From Gemmatimonadales bacterium (lineage in GTDB: Bacteria > Gemmatimonadota > Gemmatimonadetes > Gemmatimonadales > GWC2-71-9), in contig JACCSZ010000203.1 of assembly GCA_013812695.1 (NCBI GenBank), positions 1 to 6,441 of the forward strand: a stretch of DNA of 6,441 nucleotides, written 5' to 3'. Below are positions 1-5,312 of the stretch, piece after piece; the first letter of the stretch is position 1; every line of letters starts with the position of its first letter. The notes beneath the pieces were generated by a model, which worked only from the letters and a program-made list of their open reading frames with translations, was not told the DNA's origin and did not search any database. Made by a program: the position numbers and the translations under genes.

Positions 1-111
1 TTCGTCGTGCACGGCGAGGCGCAGGCCCTCGGCTCGATGGCCACGATCCTGCGCGAGGAGGGTGTGCGCGACGTGGTCCTGCCGAAGCACGGCGAAGCGT
101 TCGATCTCTGA
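1..111 (+). CDS. C-terminal end of an MBL-fold RNA-processing metallohydrolase (partial)
   Basis: The window opens inside this reading frame. The last 36 codons are visible and end at a TGA. The visible peptide begins with FVVHGEAQAL and ends with PKHGEAFDL. A 'VHGE' strand followed by a helix and a closing 'P..GE...L' is the usual form of the RMMBL (Zn-dependent metallo-hydrolase RNA specificity) segment, which ends beta-CASP proteins such as the bacterial CPSF/Ysh1-like nucleases. The histidine of VHGE normally contributes to the active site in that family (established knowledge). The catalytic metallo-beta-lactamase core lies upstream and cannot be seen. A 16-base gap separates it from the next gene, so co-transcription is likely. 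RNase J is a less likely alternative because it normally carries a further C-terminal domain that is absent here. Confidence 0.72.
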   Translation, partial: FVVHGEAQALGSMATILREEGVRDVVLPKHGEAFDL

Positions 112-127
112 CCTGAGCAGCCGCGCC

Positions 128-718
128 GTGCTTCGTGTCCTGCGCCAGGCGGTCGGATTGCTGCTGTTGACGGGCGCGATCGCGTACACCGTCTCGCTGG
201 CCATGGTGCTGGTCGTGAGCCAGCAGGACCAGCGGCAGCCGGTGGATGCCATCGTCGTCCTCGGCGCGGCGCAGTACAACGGGCGGCCGTCGCCGGTGCT
301 GCGCGCACGGCTCGACCACGCGCTCTCGCTCTACCGCGAGGCCCACGCGCCCATGGTGATCGTGACCGGCGGCATCGGCCGCGGCGACACCACGAGCGAG
401 GCCGCGGTGGGCCGGCGGTATCTGGTGGCGCGCGGCGTCTCCGCGGACGCCGTGGTGGCGGAGAGCGAGGGACGCACCACCATGGCGTCGATGAACGCGG
501 TGACCGCCTGGCTCCGCGCGCGCGGGCTCCGCCGCGTCCTGCTGGTGAGCGACCCGTTTCACATGTGTCGCCTCCGGCTCGAGGCCCGCCGCACGGCGCT
601 CGAAGCGTACACGTCGCCCACCGGCAGCAGTCCGATCTCCGACAACCCCGTCCTCGAGCTGCGCTACCTGCTCGCCGAGGGATTCAAGATCCCGGTCGCG
701 TGGGCGCGAAGCTGGTGA
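128..718 (+). CDS. YdcF/SanA-like membrane-anchored protein (DUF218 family)
   Basis: From a GTG at 128 this encodes 196 residues. A hydrophobic segment at about residues 9-30 should anchor it in the inner membrane, with the rest outside the cytoplasm. The body follows the DUF218 order: D40 then AIVVLGA, R59/R61 in the first helix, MVIVTGG at 76-82, the SEA triplet at 90-92, a T-rich stretch ending in N123, then VLLVSDPFHMCRLRLEARR with H145. E. coli relatives (YdcF, SanA, ElyC) are linked to envelope integrity and cell-wall precursor metabolism, though the biochemical reaction is poorly defined. The GTG at 128 was preferred because a longer frame from the GTG at 62 would overlap the upstream gene by 50 bases and add a non-hydrophobic leader. 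No convincing Shine-Dalgarno precedes 128, so coupling to the upstream stop is plausible. Its stop lies 7 bases before the Nudix gene. Confidence 0.82.
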   Translation: MLRVLRQAVGLLLLTGAIAYTVSLAMVLVVSQQDQRQPVDAIVVLGAAQYNGRPSPVLRARLDHALSLYREAHAPMVIVTGGIGRGDTTSEAAVGRRYLVARGVSADAVVAESEGRTTMASMNAVTAWLRARGLRRVLLVSDPFHMCRLRLEARRTALEAYTSPTGSSPISDNPVLELRYLLAEGFKIPVAWARSW

Positions 719-725
719 CCCCGCC

Positions 726-1268
726 ATGGCTCTGATCTCCTCCGAGCGCCTCTACTCGGGCCGCATCGTCAACCTCGACCTCGACACCGTCCGATACCCG
801 AACGGCTCGACCGGCCAGCTCGAGATGCTGCGTCACCCGGGCGCGTCCGCCGTGGTGCCGTTCCTGGACGACCCACGCTCCGCTGATCCGCAGGTGCTGC
901 TCATCCGGCAGTTCCGCCACGCCGCCGAGGACTTTGTCTGGGAGGTGCCCGCCGGCCGGCTGGATGCGGGCGAGTCCCCCGCACAGTGCGCCCGCCGCGA
1001 GCTCGAGGAAGAAACCGGCATGCGCGCCCGCACGATCGAGCCTCTCACCACGATCTTCACCACGCCCGGGTTCACCGACGAGCGCATCCATCTCTTCCTG
1101 GCGCATGGATTGGATGCAGGTGAGCATCGGCGCGAGGCCGACGAGTTCATGGAGGTTCACACGCGCCGGTGGTCGGCCGTGCTGGACATGGTGCGCTCGG
1201 GAGCGATCCAGGACGGCAAGACCTTGACAGCCCTCCTGTTTGTTCAATGTTTTAGATCACATCCTTGA
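726..1268 (+). CDS. Nudix hydrolase, ADP-ribose pyrophosphatase type
   Basis: This 180-residue protein has a perfect Nudix box at residues 77-99: G77, E83, then RELEEETGM at 91-99, matching GX5EX7REUXEEXGU, which binds catalytic Mg2+. Before the box, VWEVPAG (71-77) and the RQFR motif (61-64), and after it, TPGFTDERIHLFLA (113-126) and a DEFMEV segment (139-144), are typical of the NudF/ADPRase branch, which cleaves ADP-ribose to AMP and ribose 5-phosphate. The length is in the usual range for that branch. It probably acts in the cytoplasm, recycling ADP-ribose from NAD turnover. It follows the YdcF-like gene by 7 bases without a clear Shine-Dalgarno, so operon coupling is likely. Its stop codon (1266-1268) lies inside the first arm of the inverted-repeat system that precedes the sigma gene. 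Other nucleoside diphosphate sugars are possible substrates; sequence alone does not settle specificity. Confidence 0.9.
   Translation: MALISSERLYSGRIVNLDLDTVRYPNGSTGQLEMLRHPGASAVVPFLDDPRSADPQVLLIRQFRHAAEDFVWEVPAGRLDAGESPAQCARRELEEETGMRARTIEPLTTIFTTPGFTDERIHLFLAHGLDAGEHRREADEFMEVHTRRWSAVLDMVRSGAIQDGKTLTALLFVQCFRSHP
1224..1251 (+). promoter_or_regulatory. Possible sigma-70 promoter for the ECF sigma gene, weak -10
   Basis: A perfect TTGACA lies at 1224-1229 inside the 3' end of the Nudix gene, at the point where base composition becomes AT-richer. The best -10 at normal spacing is AATGTT at 1246-1251 (16-base spacer, 3 of 6 matches), which is poor. If used, transcription would start near 1258-1260, just before the first arm of the paired inverted repeats at 1263, so the whole structure would be in the leader. 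This is inferred from the hexamer only. Confidence 0.3.
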
Positions 1269-1271
1269 ACA
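1241..1271 (+). repeat. 7-bp inverted repeat around the Nudix stop codon
   Basis: TGTTCAA (1241-1247) and TTGAACA (1265-1271) are perfect complements separated by 17 bases. The right arm includes the Nudix TGA. There is no G/C-rich stem or long T-run, so it is a poor intrinsic terminator. TGTTCAA recurs at 1329-1335, so the right arm at 1265-1271 has two possible partners. Confidence 0.5.
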
Positions 1272-1337
1272 TTTCGGCACCTTACCGTACTTTGACAGGT
1301 GGCCGGTGCGATCAGCCCGGCGTCACGCTGTTCAAGG
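1263..1337 (+). repeat. 9-bp inverted repeat A in the sigma leader
   Basis: CCTTGAACA (1263-1271) and TGTTCAAGG (1329-1337) are perfect reverse complements, 57 bases apart. This pair interleaves with the second 9-bp pair (1280-1288 with 1350-1358), so both together have pseudoknot topology if they form in RNA. The complementarity is directly visible; folding is inferred. Confidence 0.6.
1265..1289 (+). promoter_or_regulatory. Possible ECF-type (autoregulatory) promoter
   Basis: TTGAACA at 1265-1271 contains the GAAC core common to ECF -35 elements, and CGTA at 1286-1289 resembles ECF -10 elements of the CGT type, with a 15-base spacer. ECF factors often transcribe their own genes. The spacer is slightly short and the motifs are brief, so this is tentative. 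It competes with the TTGACA at 1224 as the start of the sigma transcript and would place the start near 1296, removing the left repeat arms from the RNA. Confidence 0.27.
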
Positions 1338-1358
1338 TTAGCCCGCAGGACGGTAAGG
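1280..1358 (+). repeat. 9-bp inverted repeat B, overlapping the sigma gene Shine-Dalgarno
   Basis: CCTTACCGT (1280-1288) and ACGGTAAGG (1350-1358) are perfect reverse complements with 61 bases between them. The right arm contains AAGG of the AAGGAG Shine-Dalgarno at 1355-1360. Pairing in the mRNA would hide the ribosome binding site of the ECF sigma gene. Within the loop, GCCGG (1302-1306) can pair with CCGGC (1317-1321) and TGAC (1293-1296) with GTCA (1322-1325), giving a local hairpin that would bring the two arms closer. Confidence 0.6.
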
Positions 1359-1360
1359 AG
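1355..1360 (+). promoter_or_regulatory. Shine-Dalgarno AAGGAG of the ECF sigma gene
   Basis: AAGGAG lies 5 bases before the GTG at 1366 and fixes that start. It is one of the clearest ribosome binding sites in the window; most neighbouring genes lack one. Its first four bases belong to the right arm of inverted repeat B. Confidence 0.75.
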
Positions 1361-1365
1361 CCGCC

Positions 1366-1986
1366 GTGGCAGTTTCTCAGCGGTGGGGCAGTCAGGGCAG
1401 CGTCGCATGCGCGACGCCCGACAACGCGCAACTGGTCGCGGCGCACCTCGCCGGCGACGCGCGCGCCTTTCAGGAGATGGTGGGCCGCTACCGGGCACGC
1501 CTGCTCAACTTCGTCAACCGGATGATCGGCGATCGGGAGCGCGCGGAGGACCTGGTACAGGAAGCCTTCATGCGCGCCTACCGCCACCTGCACCGGTTCG
1601 ACCCCACCAAGAAGTTCTCGACCTGGATCTACACGATCGCGTCGAACCTGGCCAAGAACGAGCTGCGCAACCGTAGCCGCAGCCCCCTGGTCTATTACCA
1701 GGCGCTCCGTCCGCTCGGCGAGGACGACCAGCGCCCGCTGGAGTTCGAGGACTCGAGCAGCCGCCCGGACGACATGTTCCATAACCGGTATCTGCGCGAA
1801 ATGGTGGATGCCACGGTGGCCACCCTCTCGCCGCATCACCGGGAGGTGTTCGTGCTGCGCGAGCTCGAGGGACGGAGTTACGAGGAGATCGCCGAGCTGA
1901 CCCGGTGCAACCTCGGCACCGTGAAGAGCCGTCTCAATCGAGCTCGCCACGCCTTTGGGGAGCGGATCGCGCCGTATCTGGACTAG
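1366..1986 (+). CDS. ECF-type RNA polymerase sigma-70 factor
   Basis: This 206-residue protein directs RNA polymerase to a specific promoter set. Region 2 spans about residues 22-105 and includes DLVQEAFMRAY (62-72, core binding) and FSTWIYTIASN (84-94, -10 melting and recognition). Region 4 spans about 145-197 and includes LSPHHREVFVLRELEG and the helix-turn-helix SYEEIAELTR...LGTVKSRLNRAR, which reads the -35 element. There is no region 1.1 or 3, and the size is typical for the ECF (group 4) class. The linker at 106-140 is acidic and proline-containing. The GTG at 1366 is chosen for its Shine-Dalgarno at 1355-1360. No anti-sigma gene (for example a zinc-finger ZAS protein) follows; the next gene is holA. 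The leader has paired inverted repeats that may control translation. The name rpoE would be a generic label, so no symbol is given. Confidence 0.93.
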   Translation: MAVSQRWGSQGSVACATPDNAQLVAAHLAGDARAFQEMVGRYRARLLNFVNRMIGDRERAEDLVQEAFMRAYRHLHRFDPTKKFSTWIYTIASNLAKNELRNRSRSPLVYYQALRPLGEDDQRPLEFEDSSSRPDDMFHNRYLREMVDATVATLSPHHREVFVLRELEGRSYEEIAELTRCNLGTVKSRLNRARHAFGERIAPYLD

Positions 1987-2015
1987 GGGGTGGTTACCCG
2001 TCACCCTCAGCGACG

Positions 2016-2045
2016 TTGGCCGTTTGGCCGTGCCCCACCTACAAT
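2016..2045 (+). promoter_or_regulatory. Sigma-70 promoter for holA, predicted leaderless transcript
   Basis: TTGGCC at 2016-2021 (4 of 6 to TTGACA) and TACAAT at 2040-2045 (5 of 6 to TATAAT) are separated by 18 bases. The -10 box ends 5 bases before the ATG at 2051, so transcription should begin at or within a base or two of the start codon. No Shine-Dalgarno is present there, which fits leaderless translation. The TTGGCC is part of a short tandem, GTTGGCC then GTTTGGCC, at 2015-2029. Confidence 0.55.
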
Positions 2046-2050
2046 TCTGC

Positions 2051-3106
2051 ATGCCCGCCCATACATACGACGCGCTGTTGCGCTCCCTGTCGAAGGGCGA
2101 GCTGGCGCGGGTCTACTATCTGTACGGCCCCGAGGACATCCTGAAGGACGAAGCCGTCCAGGCGATCATCGACCGCGCGCTCGACCCGGCCCTTCGCGAC
2201 TTCAACTTCGACCAGCGCTCCGCCGGCCAGCTCGACCCCGAGGCGATCTTCTCGCTCTGTACCACCCTACCCATGATGGCGGACCGCCGCGTCGTCGTGC
2301 TCCGGGAGGTCGAGGGGTGGAAGCGGAAGACCAAGACCCGCGCCGCCTTCCTCAAGTACCTGGAACGCCCAGCCGAGGAGACGGTGGTCGTGCTCGTCCA
2401 GAGCTCGGCGGACGAAGCCGTGGACAAGGAGCTCGTCCCGTGCGCTGTCGCCGTCGCGTGCGAGCCGCTGCCGGCCGGGCGAGCCCTACGCTGGCTGCTC
2501 CGTCGCGCGTCCGCCCTCGGGGTGACACTGGAACCGGCAGCAGCTGACCATCTGCTCGCCGCCACCGGCAACGACCTCGGATCGGTGGCCGCGGAGTTGC
2601 AGAAGCTCGCGTCCCTCCCGGACGGAGCCCCGCTCTCCGCCGAGCAGGTGGGCGCGCTCGTGGGGATCCGGCATGGAGAGACCATCTTTGACTGGCGCGA
2701 CGCGGTGCTCGATGGGGCCGCGGGCAGAGCCGCCGCCATGATCGCCTCCTTGCTCGACCAGTCCGGGGTGACCGCGGTTCGGCTGATCACGCTCCTCGGG
2801 ACTTCACTCGCCGGTGTGGGGCTCGCCCGCGCCCACTACGAGCAGGGCGTTCGCGGCGCCAGCCTGCAGCGGGTGGTGCTCGAGAGGCTGCGCCAGCTTC
2901 GGCTCTTCGGGCTGCCCGAATGGACCGCGGAGAGCGCTCGGTGGGCGAAGTGGGCCGTGGTGCTGACGCCCGCGCGCATCCGGGAAGCGCTCCGCGCGGC
3001 GCGGGACGCCGACCAGGCCCTCAAGAGCACGACCATTTCCGACGAGCGCGGGATTCTCATCGATCTCGTGCTCCGGTTGAGCGTTCCGCAGGTGGAGGCC
3101 GCATGA
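2051..3106 (+). CDS. holA: DNA polymerase III subunit delta (clamp loader)
   Basis: This 351-residue protein is a clamp-loader subunit that opens the beta sliding clamp and helps place it on primed DNA. The N-terminal domain starts with VYYLYGPEDILKDEAVQAII (21-40), the delta-family form of the nucleotide-binding fold without a working Walker A. It continues with DFNFDQRSAG (50-59) and TLPMMADRRVVVLREVE (72-88), the region that contacts the clamp in E. coli delta. Next come the strand TVVVLVQSS (111-119) and a helical middle domain at about 150-215. The C-terminal collar domain ends with the DADQALKS (319-326) and ILIDLVLRLS (335-344) helices typical of HolA. The length matches the family. 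A longer frame exists from 1955, but it would overlap the sigma gene; the ATG at 2051 fits both the family start and the promoter at 2016-2045. Its TGA overlaps the next gene's ATG (ATGA at 3103-3106). Confidence 0.88.
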   Translation: MPAHTYDALLRSLSKGELARVYYLYGPEDILKDEAVQAIIDRALDPALRDFNFDQRSAGQLDPEAIFSLCTTLPMMADRRVVVLREVEGWKRKTKTRAAFLKYLERPAEETVVVLVQSSADEAVDKELVPCAVAVACEPLPAGRALRWLLRRASALGVTLEPAAADHLLAATGNDLGSVAAELQKLASLPDGAPLSAEQVGALVGIRHGETIFDWRDAVLDGAAGRAAAMIASLLDQSGVTAVRLITLLGTSLAGVGLARAHYEQGVRGASLQRVVLERLRQLRLFGLPEWTAESARWAKWAVVLTPARIREALRAARDADQALKSTTISDERGILIDLVLRLSVPQVEAA

Positions 3107-4077
3107 GGGTGTCGCACATCGGATGGCTGGTGGCGGTCGCGCTGAGCATCGTGCCGTCCAACGCCCGCGCACAGACCGATCCGCGGCTCGTGGACGCCTT
3201 GCGCACCGCCCAGGAGGGGCAAGGCGACTCGGCTCGCGCGGCGGTGGTGCGGCTCCTGGCCGGGACCTCGCCATCCGACACGCTGTACCCGCAGATCCTG
3301 TACACCCAAGCGATGGTCGCCGGTACCGCGGCCGACATGCGCCGCCAGCTCCAACGGGTGGCCGTCGAGTACGGCACCTCGAGCTGGGCCGACGATGCCC
3401 TGCTCCGGCTGGTGCAGATGGACTACGCCACCCGCAACTACGAGGGCGCGGCCAGAAATCTGGAGCGGCTCCGGCTGGACTTTCCGTCGACGCCGCTCCT
3501 GCCGCAGGCCTCGTATTGGGCCGGGCGGACCTACTTCGACGCCAACAACCCCGCCGCCGCCTGCCGCTGGCTGGCCGATGGCATGGCCGCGTCCCGGAAC
3601 GACGTCGAGCTTCAGAACCAGCTCGGCTATCTCTACCAGCGCTGCGACCTGCGCGCCGACTCGGGCGCGACGCGGGCGGCGGGAGACAGCACCCGTCCCG
3701 ACACCACTGTCGGGGCCGCCGGCGCGCCCTCAACCGCGTCGACGCCCCGGTCCACGGACTCTGCCCCGGGGGCGCCCCCGACGGCCTCCGCTCCTTCGGC
3801 CGGTTCGCCGCCGTCCTCGCCGTCCGACTCGGCGCCGCTCGAGCCTCCGGCCCGCACCACCTATCGAGTCCAGATCGCGGCGGTGCGGACGCGGAAGGGC
3901 GCCGAGGATGCGGCGCGAAAGGTCCGTCCGCTCGGGCTGACCGTCGTGACGGTGGAGGACGGCGGGCTCTACAAGGTCCGGATCGGGGAGTACCGCACGC
4001 GCGAGGCGGCCCAGACCGCCGCGGCCAGCCTGAGGACCAGACTCGGCGGCAGCCCGTTCGTCGTCGCGGAGCCCTGA
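3103..4077 (+). CDS. Exported TPR-like protein with C-terminal SPOR domain
   Basis: This 324-residue protein starts with a signal peptide (about 1-23, hydrophobic WLVAVALSIVPS, likely cut after ARA). Residues 27-182 are paired helices of the tetratricopeptide/Sel1 kind, for example SWADDALLRLVQMDYATRNY (94-113) and LLPQASYWAGRTYFDANNP (132-150), resembling the YbgF/CpoB and BamD style of outer-envelope scaffold. Residues 184-251 are a low-complexity linker rich in Ala, Pro, Ser, Thr and Asp. Residues 252-322 are a SPOR domain: YRVQIAAVRTRKGAEDAARKV, then LYKVRIGEYRTREAAQTAA. SPOR domains bind denuded peptidoglycan at division sites, so a periplasmic role in cell-wall remodelling is likely (inference). 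The ATG overlaps the holA stop by 4 bases, with GGTGGAGG at 3091-3098 as the ribosome binding site. The next gene starts 9 bases after the stop. Confidence 0.85.
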   Translation: MRVSHIGWLVAVALSIVPSNARAQTDPRLVDALRTAQEGQGDSARAAVVRLLAGTSPSDTLYPQILYTQAMVAGTAADMRRQLQRVAVEYGTSSWADDALLRLVQMDYATRNYEGAARNLERLRLDFPSTPLLPQASYWAGRTYFDANNPAAACRWLADGMAASRNDVELQNQLGYLYQRCDLRADSGATRAAGDSTRPDTTVGAAGAPSTASTPRSTDSAPGAPPTASAPSAGSPPSSPSDSAPLEPPARTTYRVQIAAVRTRKGAEDAARKVRPLGLTVVTVEDGGLYKVRIGEYRTREAAQTAAASLRTRLGGSPFVVAEP

Positions 4078-4086
4078 GCGGCGGCG

Positions 4087-5298
4087 ATGTTCCCGCGCGC
4101 GCTGCTGCTCGCCGGCGGCGTCCTCACGGCTGGCTGCGCGTCGCCGGCGGCGCGGCCCAGCTCCCACCCGGCGCCGGTTGCTTCTGCTTCCTGCCTGATC
4201 GCCACCGATAGCACGGGTCCCGATCGTCCCATTACGGCCGCCTTCCAGGATCCGGCCGACGCCGCCCGCTCCCGCCGCGCCGAGAGCGTCACCACACCGA
4301 TCCGCCTCGACTGCCAGGGCCGTACGCTCCCCGCGCTCGCCGTCGCGTGGTCGAGGGATTCTACCGCGCGGTTCTGGACGCTCGAGCTGCGCGAGCCCGA
4401 ACCGTCCGATGGCGTCGAGCGCTGGACGGCCGCCGCGCTGGCCGCCACCTGGCGCGCGGATCCCGAGGCGAACGCGGCACTCGAGTGGGGTGGCGTGGAG
4501 TCGCTCGTGCCCATCGATGCGCGGCGGGTGGTGGTCGGCTTCTCGGCGCCCGCGCTCGAGCTTCCGACGCTCTTCGCCGACCGCGCGCTCGGCGTCACAT
4601 ACGGTGCGGGCCGCCCCGGCATCGTGCCCGCCCCGCCTGGCGGCGATCTGCGCGACGCGGTCGATCGAGCCACCGACCTCATCCAGACCGGCGATCCCGA
4701 TCTGCTCGACTACGCGCGCCAACAGCCCGGCCTCACGATCGCGCCACTTCCCTGGAGTCGGAGCTACCTGCTCGTGCTGCCGTCCTGGAGCCCCGGCGCC
4801 GGCACCATGGTGCCGGCCGATACTGCCGCGTTCAGAGCCGGACTGGCACGAGACGTAGCCAGGACCGACGCGCGCGTTCCCGAGGCACCGTTCTGGTGGA
4901 AGCAGCGCGATGCCTGCCTTCGCAGTGGCACATCGGTCCCAAGGCGCGAGCGACTGCACGCGGTCGTCTATTCCGCGGCCGACGGGGTCGCACGCGACCT
5001 GGCCGAGCGGATAGTGGCGCTGGCGGAAAGATCGGAGTTGACCGCGCGAGGGCTCCCGGCGGACAGTTTCGTCACCGCCCTCCACGCCGGCGGTGCCGTG
5101 GCGTTCGTGCTCGCCGTGCCCACGCACGCACCCCTGCTTTGCCGGGAGACGGCAGCATGGCCTCCGCAGGTTGCGGTAGTGCCGCTGGTCGAGACCAGGA
5201 TGCACGCCATCGTCCGCCGGGGGGTGCCGCCGATCGTGGTGGAATGGGACGGCACCGTGCGCGCGGCGGGCGCCGGCGAGAAGTCGCGGGCCAGATGA
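4087..5298 (+). CDS. Lipoprotein resembling a divergent family 5 solute-binding protein
   Basis: The 403-residue product has a lipoprotein signal: R4, a hydrophobic stretch, then LTAGC with Cys17 as the probable lipidation site. Thr at -3 is unusual but fits the permissive lipobox pattern. The mature part recalls SBP_bac_5 (oligopeptide/nickel-binding) proteins. TPIRLDCQGRTLPALAVAWS (70-89) parallels the 'L...D..G...P.LA.SW' entry of that family. FWTLELRE (96-103) parallels 'tFtLR'. WTAAALAATWRA (113-124) parallels 'tAeDV..sw'. VESLVPIDARRVVVGFSAP (137-155) parallels the 'V...D..TV...L..P' strand pair. At 403 residues it is well short of the usual 500 or more, and the C-terminal half is hard to match. 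Cys36, 76, 277 and 352 could form disulfides. No permease or ATPase gene is seen nearby, so transport is doubtful. It is coupled to the sensor kinase that follows, so a ligand-sensing role is possible. The family match is from memory, not a search. Confidence 0.6.
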   Translation: MFPRALLLAGGVLTAGCASPAARPSSHPAPVASASCLIATDSTGPDRPITAAFQDPADAARSRRAESVTTPIRLDCQGRTLPALAVAWSRDSTARFWTLELREPEPSDGVERWTAAALAATWRADPEANAALEWGGVESLVPIDARRVVVGFSAPALELPTLFADRALGVTYGAGRPGIVPAPPGGDLRDAVDRATDLIQTGDPDLLDYARQQPGLTIAPLPWSRSYLLVLPSWSPGAGTMVPADTAAFRAGLARDVARTDARVPEAPFWWKQRDACLRSGTSVPRRERLHAVVYSAADGVARDLAERIVALAERSELTARGLPADSFVTALHAGGAVAFVLAVPTHAPLLCRETAAWPPQVAVVPLVETRMHAIVRRGVPPIVVEWDGTVRAAGAGEKSRAR

Positions 5299-5312
5299 GC
5301 ACTCGGCGGTGA
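5295..5312 (+). CDS. Five-codon minicistron bridging the lipoprotein and kinase genes (speculative)
   Basis: ATG at 5295 overlaps the lipoprotein stop as ATGA (5295-5298) and reads M-S-T-R-R before TGA at 5310-5312. That stop overlaps the kinase GTG as GTGA (5309-5312). A ribosome could finish the lipoprotein, restart at 5295, stop at 5312 and restart at 5309. No Shine-Dalgarno is seen. The peptide is too short to have a recognisable function, so any role would be in translational coupling. It may be accidental. Confidence 0.25.
   Translation: MSTRR

Noticed and set aside
62..127. Upstream GTG (62) as the start of the YdcF-like gene
   Set aside because: It would overlap the preceding gene by 50 bases and add a Cys/Ser/Arg-rich stretch unlike the family. 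The GTG at 128 places the membrane anchor near the N-terminus.
684..1247. 187-codon minus-strand frame opposite the Nudix gene
   Set aside because: The + strand has a perfect Nudix box; the minus frame is its shadow.
1292..1320. Second TTGACA (1292-1297) as a promoter for the sigma gene
   Set aside because: The positions 17 bases downstream read GCCCGG, with no -10-like sequence at any normal spacing.
1988..2006. GGGTG / CACCC inverted repeat after the sigma stop as a terminator
   Set aside because: The stem is only 5 bp and there is no following T-run. It is too weak to call.
3652..3855. Low-complexity region as a tandem repeat array
   Set aside because: The Pro/Ala/Ser/Thr-rich codons are irregular with no fixed repeat unit. 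They fit a flexible periplasmic linker before the SPOR domain.
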